This document shows, in pieces, positions 50,503 to 59,937 of a stretch of 64,000 bases of DNA. Origin of the DNA: Litorimonas sp964435725 (GTDB taxonomy: Bacteria; Pseudomonadota; Alphaproteobacteria; Caulobacterales; Maricaulaceae); the NCBI GenBank assembly GCA_964435725.1, contig CAYTAJ010000001.1, forward strand, positions 1-64,000, in the 5' to 3' direction. Made by a program: the position numbers and the translations under genes. The notes beneath the pieces were generated by a model. That model had not been told where the DNA came from and ran no database searches. It saw nothing but the letters and a program-made list of their open reading frames with translations. Each line of letters begins with the position of its first letter. Position 1 is the first letter of the stretch.

Positions 50503-51600
50503 ATGCCAGCCGCACCTTTTCTCGTTTTGGGGATTGAATCCAGCTGCGATGAAACAGCAGCGTCCGTATTGCGATATACCAACGACGATACGGTAGAAAT
50601 TCTGTCGTCTATCATTTCAAGCCAAGATGAAGCGCATGCGCCTTTTGGCGGCGTTGTGCCAGAAATCGCCGCCCGTGCGCATATGCAGAAAATTGAAAAT
50701 ATTGTCGAGAAATCTGTCCTGCAAGCCGAGGTCGATTATACCGACCTGGCCGGTATTGCGGCAACGTCCGGTCCCGGTTTAATAGGCGGCGTTATTTCCG
50801 GATTATTGGCGGCAAAAGGTTTAGCCTTGTCGCTGGACTTGCCCCTTCTGTCTGTGAACCATTTGGAAGGTCATGCCCTGTCCCCGCGGCTCGCAGCCCC
50901 TTGCGCCTTTCCTTACCTCTTACTGCTTGTGTCCGGCGGCCATACACAACTTTTATCCGTGAACGGCCTCGGAGATTACACCCGACTCGGCAGTACGGTG
51001 GATGATGCGGCAGGTGAAGCCTTTGACAAATCGGCCAAAGTCATGGGATTGGGGTTTCCCGGTGGACCACGCGTCGAAGAATGGGCCAAGAAAGGCGATG
51101 CTTACGCTTTTGACCTCCCCAGACCTTTTCGTGGAAAAGATCATGCTGATTTTTCTTTCGCCGGACTGAAAACAGCCGTCGCCCGCGCTTGGGAGAAGAG
51201 CGATAAAACGGACAAAGCGAAAGCTGATTTATGTGCGAGCCTTCAACGCGCAATTGGCGATGTGATGGCCGAACGTACAGAACGCGCGATTGATATGTTT
51301 AAAGGCCTTCACGGTGATGACGCGAAACGCTTCGTCGTTGCCGGTGGTGTGGCCGCTAATAAAGAGTTGCGCGCGCGGTTGACGGATGTGTGTGATACCC
51401 ACGGCCTATCCCTTCTCGCGCCGCCCTTAAAGTTCTGCACAGATAATGCCGCCATGATTGCGCTCGCCGGGGCGGCGCGTTTGGCCACGGGCGACACCGA
51501 CCCTCTGGACGCCAAAGCCCGTCCCCGATGGCCTCTCGACAAAGAAGCCGCCAATTCCAATCCGGCTAGCGGGTTTGGTAAGAAAGGCCCTAAATCTTGA
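50503..51600 (+). CDS. tsaD: tRNA N6-adenosine threonylcarbamoyltransferase TsaD
   Basis: 365 residues. TsaD transfers threonylcarbamoyl to A37 of tRNAs reading ANN codons. GIESSCDETAASVL, PEIAARAHMQKI and SVNHLEGHALSP (metal-binding His region), and LLLVSGGHTQLL are all typical. ATG at 50503 gives the normal N-terminus; an in-frame upstream start overlaps hemC. Its stop overlaps the TTG start of gpsA by 4 bp. Confidence 0.95.
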   Translation: MPAAPFLVLGIESSCDETAASVLRYTNDDTVEILSSIISSQDEAHAPFGGVVPEIAARAHMQKIENIVEKSVLQAEVDYTDLAGIAATSGPGLIGGVISGLLAAKGLALSLDLPLLSVNHLEGHALSPRLAAPCAFPYLLLLVSGGHTQLLSVNGLGDYTRLGSTVDDAAGEAFDKSAKVMGLGFPGGPRVEEWAKKGDAYAFDLPRPFRGKDHADFSFAGLKTAVARAWEKSDKTDKAKADLCASLQRAIGDVMAERTERAIDMFKGLHGDDAKRFVVAGGVAANKELRARLTDVCDTHGLSLLAPPLKFCTDNAAMIALAGAARLATGDTDPLDAKARPRWPLDKEAANSNPASGFGKKGPKS

Positions 51601-52604
51601 CCCATAACTTTCAAAAATTTGGCGTTATTGGCGCCGGTGCTTGGGGCACAGCGCTTGCGCAAAGCTTGGCCATAGGCGGACGTGATGTGCAGCTCTGGGC
51701 CTATGAAGATGAGGTCGTGGATGCCATTAATAACCGGCAAGAAAACACAATATTTCTCCCAGATGTAACCCTATCGAAGGCTATCACGGCAACGACAGAC
51801 CTACACAGCCTTGTGGAATGCGACGCTCTTCTATCTGTTGTTCCGGCCCAATTCACGCGCCAAACTTTATCAGCTTTGAAAGACGAAAAAGGCCTTTCTG
51901 GTAAGCCTGTGGTTTTATGCTCTAAAGGTATTGAAATCAGCTCTCGAAAATTCATGTCAGATGTTCTGGTAGAGACTTTGCGACAAACTGTAACAGCCGT
52001 TCTATCAGGCCCAAGTTTTGCTATTGATGTTGCCAAAGGCTTACCCACAGCCGTGACGCTCGCTTGTGAAGACGCCGAAATTGGTGAAGCTTTGGTCAAG
52101 GCCGTCGCCGCGCCAACATTCCGTCCTTATTTGGCGACGGACGTTTTGGGCGCAGAAATTGGCGGTGCCGTCAAAAATGTTCTGGCTATTGCGTGCGGTA
52201 TGGTCCTTGGCATGGGTTTAGGCCGCTCTGCTCATGCCGCCATTATTGCCCGGGGCTTTGCAGAGATGCGGCGCCTCGGGAAAGCCCTAGGCTGCAACCC
52301 TGAAACTTTGACGGGGCTTTGTGGCATGGGGGATCTTGTTTTAACCTGTTCAAGCGAGCTTTCTCGAAATATGTCCTGCGGACTGGCTCTTGGCCGGGGT
52401 GAGTCCCTTGACGATATCCTCAATGCACGAAACAGTGTCACGGAAGGCGTGGCCACAGCCCCAGCCCTCAAACAAATGGCAGAGGAACACGGCGTTGATA
52501 TGCCGATTTGTTCCGCTGTTGCAGATATATTATCTGGCGATATGGATGTTCAGTCTGTTCTTACGTCTCTTATGTCGCGTGACTATAAATCCGAGTTATC
52601 ATAA
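51597..52604 (+). CDS. gpsA: glycerol-3-phosphate dehydrogenase [NAD(P)+]
   Basis: 335 residues. GpsA makes glycerol 3-phosphate for phospholipids. IGAGAWGTALAQSLA is the nucleotide-binding motif, with KGIE, LSGPSFAIDVAKGLPTAVTLA, GGAVKNVLAIACG (catalytic Lys) and GLCGMGDLVLTCSSE-like sequence. The start is TTG, overlapping the tsaD stop (TTGA); no in-frame ATG precedes the dinucleotide motif. Confidence 0.93.
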   Translation: MTHNFQKFGVIGAGAWGTALAQSLAIGGRDVQLWAYEDEVVDAINNRQENTIFLPDVTLSKAITATTDLHSLVECDALLSVVPAQFTRQTLSALKDEKGLSGKPVVLCSKGIEISSRKFMSDVLVETLRQTVTAVLSGPSFAIDVAKGLPTAVTLACEDAEIGEALVKAVAAPTFRPYLATDVLGAEIGGAVKNVLAIACGMVLGMGLGRSAHAAIIARGFAEMRRLGKALGCNPETLTGLCGMGDLVLTCSSELSRNMSCGLALGRGESLDDILNARNSVTEGVATAPALKQMAEEHGVDMPICSAVADILSGDMDVQSVLTSLMSRDYKSELS

Positions 52605-52628
52605 ATTCTGATTGCTTCATTAGATAAC

Positions 52629-52659
52629 AAAAAAGCGGCGGATTTTCATCCGCCGCTTT
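52629..52659 (-). terminator. strong Rho-independent terminator
   Basis: AAAGCGGCGGAT and its perfect complement pair over 12 bp around TTTC. On the minus strand the stem is followed by six T, so it ends the DUF2853 gene; on the plus strand it may help stop gpsA. Confidence 0.9.
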
Positions 52660-52684
52660 AGCCCACATAGAAAATCTATGAGCC

Positions 52685-53026
52685 CTATTTATAAACGCTC
52701 TCTTTTTTGAAGTGTTTTGCCAGTAGGTAATACACAACAGCGCGATATTTTGTGCGCTCTGAGCGACCATACTGATCCATTACAGAGTCAATAGCCGCAT
52801 CAAGGTCGGCGCTATCCTTCAATCCCAATTTTTTGATAAGGAAATTATTTTTCACAGTTTCCAGCTCGCTTTTGTCAGAGGCAGAAACAGTTGACGCATC
52901 GCGGTTATAGATTGATGGTCCACATCCGATTGTTACCTTTTTTAAGAAGTCCATATCAGGTGTCACACCGATTTTATCTTTCAAATCCGCTGCGTATTTT
53001 TCGATTAATTCATCACGTTTGCTCAT
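52685..53026 (-). CDS. DUF2853 family protein
   Basis: 113 residues, soluble, helical. DELIEKYAADLKDKIG at the start and KYRAVVYYLLAKHFKKESVY at the end are typical of DUF2853, a family of unknown function. GGGAGG lies just before the ATG, the best ribosome binding site in this area. It is a single gene with its own terminator. Confidence 0.85.
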   Translation of the reverse strand: MSKRDELIEKYAADLKDKIGVTPDMDFLKKVTIGCGPSIYNRDASTVSASDKSELETVKNNFLIKKLGLKDSADLDAAIDSVMDQYGRSERTKYRAVVYYLLAKHFKKESVYK

Positions 53027-53141
53027 GGTTTTCCTCCCCGTACGTGTTCAAGTATGATTATTCAGCCTTAGTAAGAATATGCTGAATGTATTATGAATAG
53101 AACACTGAGGTATTTTTCGAAAGACAATTCTCGAAATATAT

Positions 53142-53474
53142 CTAGAGGCTTTCAAAAGCCTTCTTTGTCAACACTTCTAGTTCGTCCAAAGGAATTTGCT
53201 CAACTGTCTTGAAGTTAAAGCACGACTTGCCTTGCATGCGTTTTTTCAGTTCGTCTGAAATCTCTGACAGTAATTCAGGATGACAATATACTGGGAATAA
53301 ATGAAAGCTTGTATAGCTCTTTTTGATCTGTGCAGCCGCAAACATTTGTGCTTTTGAACCTGAGATAGCTTCGTCTAAATAGTAATTTTTCTCATTATCA
53401 TGTTTTAAAATAAGCTTATCAGCATATGGCTCTAACAGGCCTTTCAGAACAACAAATACGGTATTCTCCGACAT
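53142..53474 (-). CDS. small DUF1801-like protein
   Basis: 110 residues. The stretches AAQIKKSYTSFHLFPVY and KKRMQGKSCFNFK recall the DUF1801/YdhG group of small proteins, which may help iron handling; the match is from memory and moderate. ATG at 53474 has GGGAGAG at good spacing. The upstream membrane-protein gene ends 2 bp earlier, so the two are probably co-transcribed. Confidence 0.65.
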   Translation of the reverse strand: MSENTVFVVLKGLLEPYADKLILKHDNEKNYYLDEAISGSKAQMFAAAQIKKSYTSFHLFPVYCHPELLSEISDELKKRMQGKSCFNFKTVEQIPLDELEVLTKKAFESL

Positions 53475-53476
53475 TC

Positions 53477-53824
53477 TCACTCTCCCTTAATTTTTGAAAA
53501 GCGTGATGCTGCATATGCAGATATGGCAATCAGAATAAATGCCGTAGGTACAAACCAAATTGGATGCTTGAATGTGAAAACATTTACAAGCGATAGACCG
53601 AAAAGAAGCACACCTATGATAAACGGAAAATAGGCTTTCTGTCCGATTTTCACGCTAACCCATCCACCAATAAATGTCGCAAAAGCCAAGGCTATAACCG
53701 CCCCGATAAAGAGTGTATGTCCTGATGTGACCGTGTGTGTCACCATTTCAATAATGGCGATACACAATCCACCAACAAAAACACCTGCGATAACCGCTAT
53801 TATATTTCTCAACCAACTTGGCAT
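53477..53824 (-). CDS. small four-helix membrane protein, unknown
   Basis: 115 residues with four hydrophobic segments evenly spread and short loops. A GGGAGGA sequence precedes the ATG. I do not recognise a family; it resembles short permease-like proteins. It is followed directly by the DUF1801-like gene. Confidence 0.65.
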   Translation of the reverse strand: MPSWLRNIIAVIAGVFVGGLCIAIIEMVTHTVTSGHTLFIGAVIALAFATFIGGWVSVKIGQKAYFPFIIGVLLFGLSLVNVFTFKHPIWFVPTAFILIAISAYAASRFSKIKGE

Positions 53825-53899
53825 AAAATCCTCCCTGTTGTGATATAGCTAACACATGTCCGAATTAAAAATCTTGTAAAAATCGGAACTCTTCGATTC

Positions 53900-54706
53900 T
53901 TATGATTGGTTTTCTACGAAATGCGGGGCTTTATCAGCAACGAATGAGGATAAACTTTGCTGAAAATAGGTTCTTGGTGACGTCCCTGAGAAGCGTCTAA
54001 ATTCAGATGACATATGAGCTTGGTCTGTAAACCCATATTCGAAAGCTGTATCAACAAGACGTCGGTTATTTTGATTTTCAGATAAGAGACTATCAAAACG
54101 ATGAAGTTGGAGCCATAACTTCGGCCCTATACCCAACTTGGATTGAAAACGCTTTCTCAGACCTCGGCTGGACAAACCATAAAAGGCGGCAAGAGAATCA
54201 ACGCGCCAAGCTGTTGCTGACATATAATCCCTTTCAGGCAGGATAAGAGGGACGGTATCAATGAGCTTCTTCTTAAGCCATGAAGATAAATACGAAATCG
54301 CTTCATGCTCTGTTTTACATGAAAGCATTCTGTCACGAATATACTGAAATTCGGACCCTAACAAATCATTGAGCGGTATTGGGGCAGAAATGTCAGACTG
54401 ATGAAAACATTTAAAGAGAACTTGCGCCGCAGCCGGACTTAGCCGTGCACCAATAAGGTTTAACTCTCCGGTGGTTTTAGCAAAACGTGGTGCCGCCTGA
54501 ATAGGCGTCACCCATCCTTCATAATACGAGTAAACTGTAGCGTCTTTGTTTTCTTTCCATGCGTGATAACCGGAAAGACTTATAACCAATTCAACATATG
54601 GCTTAGGTAGTCCGATGTTAAAGCCAATCGTCTTCCCCTTAAAGGCCCAGAACTCAACCACCTTCCCTAACAATTCATTGGGTGGAGGTTGTATCAGCAT
54701 CTTCAT
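53900..54706 (-). CDS. AraC family transcriptional regulator
   Basis: 268 residues. The N-terminal 150 residues form a DUF6597-type sensing domain (PPPNELLGKVVEFWAFKG); the C-terminal 100 hold the AraC helix-turn-helix pair with VDSLAAFYGLSSRGLRKRF, LVDTAFEYGFTDQAHMSSEFRRFSGTSP-like text. Codon use is AT-rich. It is probably transcribed alone and may act on the small genes downstream; this is inferred from position. Confidence 0.85.
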   Translation of the reverse strand: MKMLIQPPPNELLGKVVEFWAFKGKTIGFNIGLPKPYVELVISLSGYHAWKENKDATVYSYYEGWVTPIQAAPRFAKTTGELNLIGARLSPAAAQVLFKCFHQSDISAPIPLNDLLGSEFQYIRDRMLSCKTEHEAISYLSSWLKKKLIDTVPLILPERDYMSATAWRVDSLAAFYGLSSRGLRKRFQSKLGIGPKLWLQLHRFDSLLSENQNNRRLVDTAFEYGFTDQAHMSSEFRRFSGTSPRTYFQQSLSSFVADKAPHFVENQS

Positions 54707-54780
54707 CTAGTTACGTTAGACCAAATTCCACTAATCTCAAAATTCAGATTGAGGCAATCCTAACACTCAATAATAGATTG

Positions 54781-57180
54781 CTATTGCTCTAAAGCTTTTG
54801 CCATTTCGGCAAGGCGAATAAATTCGGCGCGATAGCCTTCTTTATCTGCCCCCTTAGAACGCTCTGCCAAAGCAATAATTTCTTCATAATCATAGTCTGT
54901 CAGGTGCACATCACCGCGCAATTTTTGACCGAAGGCCGCGACGGCGCTGGCAAAGCGAACATCCTCATCTGTGCGATTAAAACGGGTTTCTTGCGCTTCA
55001 CTAATAGGGAATGTTTGCAAACGACTTGTGTCAGAGTCAGGCAATTTATGTCGAATTTTAATAAAGGCGTATTCATCCGAATCCGAGGCAACTTCATCAA
55101 TCGTTCCGCTGGCATAGCGCAAATCATCTATCACCTGCGCCGGAGACCCGACAGGTGTGAGTTCATAAATTGCGGTGACTGTATGACCGGAGCCGATATC
55201 GCCAGCATCCACGGCATCATTATTAAAATCTTCGCGGTTTAGGGCGCGCGTTTCATATCCAATCAAGCGATATTCCGAAATTGTTGCCGGATTAAATTCG
55301 ACTTGAATTTTAACGTCTTTCGCAATCATCTGAAGCGCACTACGGGCTTCATTGGCAAGGACTTTATTCGCCTCGGAGAGCGTATCAATATAAGCCGCAA
55401 TGCCATTCCCGTTTTGTGCCAAAGACTGCATCAAGTGATCATTATAATTTCCCTGCCCAAAGCCAAGGACGGATAAGAAAATGCCGGATTGACGTTTTTT
55501 AGAGATATAAGTCTTCATCTCTTGCGGCGATGAAAAGCCGACATTGAAATCACCATCGGTCGCTAAGATAACACGATTAATACCGTCCTCTTTAAAGCTC
55601 TCCGTGGCTTTTTGATAAGCGAGTTCTAATCCAGCGGCTCCGGCAGTAGAGCCACCTGATCTCAAATTTTCTAAAGCGGCAATGATTTGTGCTTTCTCAC
55701 TAGCAGGGGTTGGCTCAAGCGCTGTGCCCGCACGTCCGGCATAAGTCACGATGGAGACCGTATCATTTTCATCCAGTGTGTCCAAAAGAAGCTTAAAGCT
55801 ACTTATCAAGAGTGGGAGTTTATTCTGTGCCCGCATCGACCCCGATGTATCAATCAAAAGGACAATATTGCTCTCAGACGCTTCTTCGACAGGCGGTACG
55901 TAGCCTTTAATACCAATATGCATGAGTTTGGTGTCGGCGTTCCACGGCGTCGGCGTAACGGTGACATTGGCTTTAAAAGGCTCTTTGGCAGAGGTCGGCG
56001 CATCATAATCATATGAGAAATAATTGATCATTTCTTCGACACGGATTGACTCTGGCGGTGGTACCTGCCCGCGATTGAGGGAGGCGCGTAGGAAAGAGTA
56101 AGACGCCGTATCCACATCGATAGAGAAAGTAGACACAGGCGTTTCTCTTACGGAGGTGATGGGGTTGGGTTCAAAGCCTTCAAATTTGTCGTTGTTTCGG
56201 GCGCTAAACCTATCAGGCACCTGGGGCGGCTGAATATAAACACTATCTGAAGCAATAGATGCTTCTGCTACTATGGGCTGTGAAAATGACAATTCTGGTG
56301 CGTTTGAAACTTGCATCTCTCGTACTCTTGACCCCGTAACTATAATTGTATCGTTAGCTTCATTCCGCTTTTGACGCGTTTCTGATTCAATTTGTATATT
56401 ACCCTCTTGAGTTTTTGAGGTATCTTTTTGCGCGTTTCCCAAAAGGTCATTTATCGACGTATTGCCTCCAGGTGGTGTTGAGGCATCTGATGATGGTTCA
56501 ATCGGGGATGTCGTCTCAATTTGTGAATTCTTTATGATGTCCTGAACAGCTTGTGGCGAACTTTCTGATGCGTCAGACCCTTTTATGACCACGCGCGTTT
56601 CGGAATCAGTTGCAGCAATAGGTGCAGTAGGCTGAACCTCCTCAACATTACTCTCTGGCTTAACGCGAGGTTCTACTTTTGGAGGCGCCTCAACAGTGAT
56701 TTGAGGAGATGTCCTTATTTCATCCTTCTTAGCGTCAAGAGCACCTAAGTCCTTTGGCGCATCACGGTCTGTATCCCCTGAAATGGGAGGTTGCTCTGGG
56801 ATAGGATTTTCAACTACCGGCTCTGGAACGGCGGGCTTTACAGGCGGTGTTGTTTCAAATTCCATAATAGGCATAAAAATAACGGCGGCCATGAGTGCGG
56901 CCGTACAACTCCCTGCCATCATCATAGTTTTGGGTGAGAGACTAAATAGATTTTTGACAGATTTCATGAGGCTACTCCATAATGTCAGTACAGGCGTGGC
57001 ACCTGTTTCCTGACTTATAGGACGGTCCTCAGCCTCTAATCCTTGGGATACCTCTGAATTATTTTCAGAAAATGCGGCATCAAAGGCGGCCATAGCTTGT
57101 GACATACCCACATCTCGAGAGTTTTGAGACGGCTTTAAATTTTTAAATTGCTCCCGCATTTTATCTAATTCATCACTCAT
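54781..57180 (-). CDS. membrane vWA/DUF3520 protein, probable anti-sigma partner of the ECF sigma factor
   Basis: 799 residues. Residues 1-85 are cytoplasmic, then one membrane helix (about 86-106), a long Pro/Thr/Ser-rich periplasmic linker, and from about 330 a YfbK-type module ending in a vWA domain with MIDAS DTSGSM (444-449) and a C-terminal DUF3520-like part. In the linker, DTIIVTGSR (277-285) matches the plug start typical of TonB-dependent receptors. The cytoplasmic segment and the 4-bp overlap with the sigma-factor gene suggest it holds the sigma factor at the membrane; this role is inference. Confidence 0.78.
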   Translation of the reverse strand: MSDELDKMREQFKNLKPSQNSRDVGMSQAMAAFDAAFSENNSEVSQGLEAEDRPISQETGATPVLTLWSSLMKSVKNLFSLSPKTMMMAGSCTAALMAAVIFMPIMEFETTPPVKPAVPEPVVENPIPEQPPISGDTDRDAPKDLGALDAKKDEIRTSPQITVEAPPKVEPRVKPESNVEEVQPTAPIAATDSETRVVIKGSDASESSPQAVQDIIKNSQIETTSPIEPSSDASTPPGGNTSINDLLGNAQKDTSKTQEGNIQIESETRQKRNEANDTIIVTGSRVREMQVSNAPELSFSQPIVAEASIASDSVYIQPPQVPDRFSARNNDKFEGFEPNPITSVRETPVSTFSIDVDTASYSFLRASLNRGQVPPPESIRVEEMINYFSYDYDAPTSAKEPFKANVTVTPTPWNADTKLMHIGIKGYVPPVEEASESNIVLLIDTSGSMRAQNKLPLLISSFKLLLDTLDENDTVSIVTYAGRAGTALEPTPASEKAQIIAALENLRSGGSTAGAAGLELAYQKATESFKEDGINRVILATDGDFNVGFSSPQEMKTYISKKRQSGIFLSVLGFGQGNYNDHLMQSLAQNGNGIAAYIDTLSEANKVLANEARSALQMIAKDVKIQVEFNPATISEYRLIGYETRALNREDFNNDAVDAGDIGSGHTVTAIYELTPVGSPAQVIDDLRYASGTIDEVASDSDEYAFIKIRHKLPDSDTSRLQTFPISEAQETRFNRTDEDVRFASAVAAFGQKLRGDVHLTDYDYEEIIALAERSKGADKEGYRAEFIRLAEMAKALEQ

Positions 57181-57740
57181 AACAGGGCTGCCTTTCTGTC
57201 TCCATCATCGCCCTGAGCTAAGGCTTTTAATTGCTTCCTGATTTCACTCATGCGCCAGGCGATTGTACCTTCGGCTACACCTAAAACTTCGCCGGCTTGT
57301 GCAAAGTTCATCTCTTCCCCAAGCGTTAAAGCCGCGGTGTCACGGAGGTCTTCTGACAGGTTATCAAGCGCTGTTTGCAGCCAATTCAAGCGAGATTTTG
57401 TATCGGCGATTTCACCTCGCGAGAGATCTTGTAATTCCGCGTAACTCTGCTTGATACGGTTTCGAGTTGCTTTTTTTCGCAGTGCGTCCTTCGCCGCATT
57501 CACCGCTATTCGATAGAGCCACGTTGAGAGTTTGGCTTCCCCTCGCCAATTTTTGAGCTTTTGTGGCATGGCCGCCCAAATCTCTTGCGTAACATCCTCA
57601 GCCTCGGTCTGGTCACGTAACACGCCATAGGCCACGCGAAACACCGAGTCATAATAGCGTTCAAGCAATAGCCTAAACGCAGCCGCGTCACCCTTTGAGG
57701 CACGCGCAGCTAGGCCTTTATCGCTCTCACTATAGCTCAT
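57177..57740 (-). CDS. ECF-type RNA polymerase sigma factor
   Basis: 187 residues. Region 2 is visible as FRLLLERYYDSVFRVAYGVLRDQTEAEDVTQEIW, region 2.4 in LSTWLYRIAVNAAKD, and region 4 in ALTLGEEMNFAQAGEVLGVAEGTIAWRMSEI-like sequence (parts shown). The gene overlaps the vWA gene by 4 bp, the usual layout for a sigma factor and its anti-sigma partner. Target genes and signal are unknown; I saw no clear ECF-type promoter in front. Confidence 0.88.
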   Translation of the reverse strand: MSYSESDKGLAARASKGDAAAFRLLLERYYDSVFRVAYGVLRDQTEAEDVTQEIWAAMPQKLKNWRGEAKLSTWLYRIAVNAAKDALRKKATRNRIKQSYAELQDLSRGEIADTKSRLNWLQTALDNLSEDLRDTAALTLGEEMNFAQAGEVLGVAEGTIAWRMSEIRKQLKALAQGDDGDRKAALL

Positions 57741-57841
57741 TTTTTTGGCTCATATGTCTATAAGACGTAGCCAAAACTGAAATCCTTGGAAAGAGATGAA
57801 AAAAATTTGGATTTTATTGAAAAAAGTAGGGGATGAAGGCT

Positions 57842-58297
57842 TTAAGCCTTCTTTTCCCAGCCACCGCGGTCATTTTGCTGCCAATAGGATAATGTGGCTC
57901 CACGGTCCTTTAAGGCTTTCCACCGGCTGCGTTCGCGGGAAACATCCGTTTCTGAGCGACCATTAATCATGACCATAGCCCGGCTGACGCTCTCCATTTT
58001 CTCCACTGATGCGCCCCCTAAAAGGAAAACTGCGTCAAAACCTTTTGCGTCTTCGGTATTATGGCTGAGTAGAACAGGCTGCCAATCGCCCATAGGCTCG
58101 TCATCACGCCCGTGAGGTAGGAAGCTATCATCGCGGAATGTCCAGAGATGATCATCCATCTCTTGAAGTTGATCCTGCGGGAGTTTCACAAGCGCTCGCC
58201 AGCCTTTGGCGAGCGTTTTTTCGAGCAGACCCGGCAACACGCCTTCAATCGTGCTGCCTTCGAGATGATAAAACCAATGCTCAGGAATGGCGGTCAT
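57842..58297 (-). CDS. holC: DNA polymerase III chi subunit
   Basis: 151 residues. FYHLEGSTIEGVLPGLLEKTL-like start, VKLPQDQLQEMDDHLWTF and FLPHGRDDEP correspond to HolC, which links the clamp loader to single-strand-binding protein. It shares its first base with the pepA stop, the usual alphaproteobacterial order pepA-holC. Confidence 0.87.
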   Translation of the reverse strand: MTAIPEHWFYHLEGSTIEGVLPGLLEKTLAKGWRALVKLPQDQLQEMDDHLWTFRDDSFLPHGRDDEPMGDWQPVLLSHNTEDAKGFDAVFLLGGASVEKMESVSRAMVMINGRSETDVSRERSRWKALKDRGATLSYWQQNDRGGWEKKA

Positions 58298-59772
58298 CAG
58301 CCTTCGTAATTATCGGCGATCCAGCGGTTCAACAGACGTACACCGAAACCGGTCCCGAATGTCGTTTCGCGCGGATCATGGCGTGAGTTTTTCATGCCCA
58401 CACCCGCAATATCCAAATGGGCCCAAGGCGTGTCTTTACCGACAAAGCGTTTCAAGAATTGCGCTGCCGTAATGGAGCCTGCTGGCGCGCCGCCAATATT
58501 CTTCATGTCGGCAAAAGGACTGTCGAGCATTTGATCATATTCTTTAGCCAGAGGCAGACGCCATGTTTTCTCAGTTGAGGTTTCAGAGGCCGCACGAATT
58601 TGATCGGCCAAATCATCATCATTGGAGAAGAGACCTGCATGCTCGTATCCCAGAGACGTAATAATAGCGCCCGTCAGTGTGGCGAGGTCAATCATCGCCG
58701 CGGGTTTAATTTTGCTGACTGTGTAATGCAGCACATCACACAGCACGAGGCGGCCTTCCGCATCTGTATTTTGCACCTCGATTGTTTGACCGGACATAGA
58801 CGTTACGATGTCGCCCGGATTTTGAGCCTTGCCATCCGGCATATTTTCAACAAGCCCGACCAAGCCTACGACATTGGCTTTCGCTTTGCGTTTCGCGAGA
58901 GACATCATTGCACCAACAACAGCGGCTGAGCCACCCATATCGCCTTTCATATCCCACATGCCACGTCCGGGCTTGAGCGAGATCCCGCCTGAGTCAAAGG
59001 TGACACCTTTACCGATAAGGGCGGCCGGCTTGGCGCCTTTTTTACCGCCATTCCATTTCATAATGACCATCTGGGATTCACGCTCTGATCCAACGCCAAC
59101 ACCGAGTAAGGCATTCATACCCAAAGTCTTCATGCGCTTTTCGCCTAAGACTTCAACTTTCAGACCATGCTCTTCGAGCGCCTTAATACGTTTGGCGTAA
59201 GCTTTCGGGAAAAGCACATTGGGCGGCGCATTGACTAGGTCGCGCGCCAACAATGTTCCGTCGCAAACCGGTCCATAATAATTCTCATACGCTTTTTTAG
59301 CCGCTGAAGCAGAGCCTGATGTGATTTTGAGTGTTTTGATTTGCGGTGTTTTGGTCAGTGTCGCTTTTGTTTTGTGTGTGTCAAAACGATAACCCGCCAA
59401 TCGTGTGCCAACCGCGGCACGTGCGGCATCATCTGCTGACGCTTCATCGCCCATATGGATAGTTAGAGCTGTTTCACCCTGTCGTAATAACCGCTTCACC
59501 GCATGAGCCGTTTTCATTTCGTAATCGACAGGGTCACCTTTTCCAACACCAACAACCATTAGGCGGACAGCTTTTGTGCCGGACATAACAAAAGTTTCAA
59601 ACACTTTGCCTGCTTCGCCTTTGAATCCGGCGGCTTTGGCAGCGGCATCAAAACCCTTTGAGTCGACCTCCCGGTACGCTTTACCCATATCGTCTAAGGC
59701 CAATTTTTGAGCCGCAAAGACGATTGCAGTACCAGTTTTGGCCATATTATTGGCGGAAAAGCTAACTTTCAC
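58297..59772 (-). CDS. pepA: leucyl aminopeptidase PepA (M17)
   Basis: 491 residues. The M17 signature NTDAEGRL is at 335-342; the two-zinc site also shows GKGVTFDSGGISLKP and DMKGDMGGSA. The start is GTG at 59772 with GAGGAG eight bases upstream. It releases N-terminal Leu and other residues from peptides in the cytoplasm. It is followed by holC and is divergent from lptF. Confidence 0.95.
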   Translation of the reverse strand: MKVSFSANNMAKTGTAIVFAAQKLALDDMGKAYREVDSKGFDAAAKAAGFKGEAGKVFETFVMSGTKAVRLMVVGVGKGDPVDYEMKTAHAVKRLLRQGETALTIHMGDEASADDAARAAVGTRLAGYRFDTHKTKATLTKTPQIKTLKITSGSASAAKKAYENYYGPVCDGTLLARDLVNAPPNVLFPKAYAKRIKALEEHGLKVEVLGEKRMKTLGMNALLGVGVGSERESQMVIMKWNGGKKGAKPAALIGKGVTFDSGGISLKPGRGMWDMKGDMGGSAAVVGAMMSLAKRKAKANVVGLVGLVENMPDGKAQNPGDIVTSMSGQTIEVQNTDAEGRLVLCDVLHYTVSKIKPAAMIDLATLTGAIITSLGYEHAGLFSNDDDLADQIRAASETSTEKTWRLPLAKEYDQMLDSPFADMKNIGGAPAGSITAAQFLKRFVGKDTPWAHLDIAGVGMKNSRHDPRETTFGTGFGVRLLNRWIADNYEG

Positions 59773-59937
59773 AGGGAAACTCCTCGAATGACGACTGTCA
59801 GGGTTATATTACTATTTTTATAGATGCGACACGCTAGTAAACGAGACAACACCATATTAGAAGGCTAATCGACGCAAGTCGGCAAATTTTTACGCAGTAA
59901 AGGCGAATAACCGAAAAATGTTAGGCAATCCCGCTAT

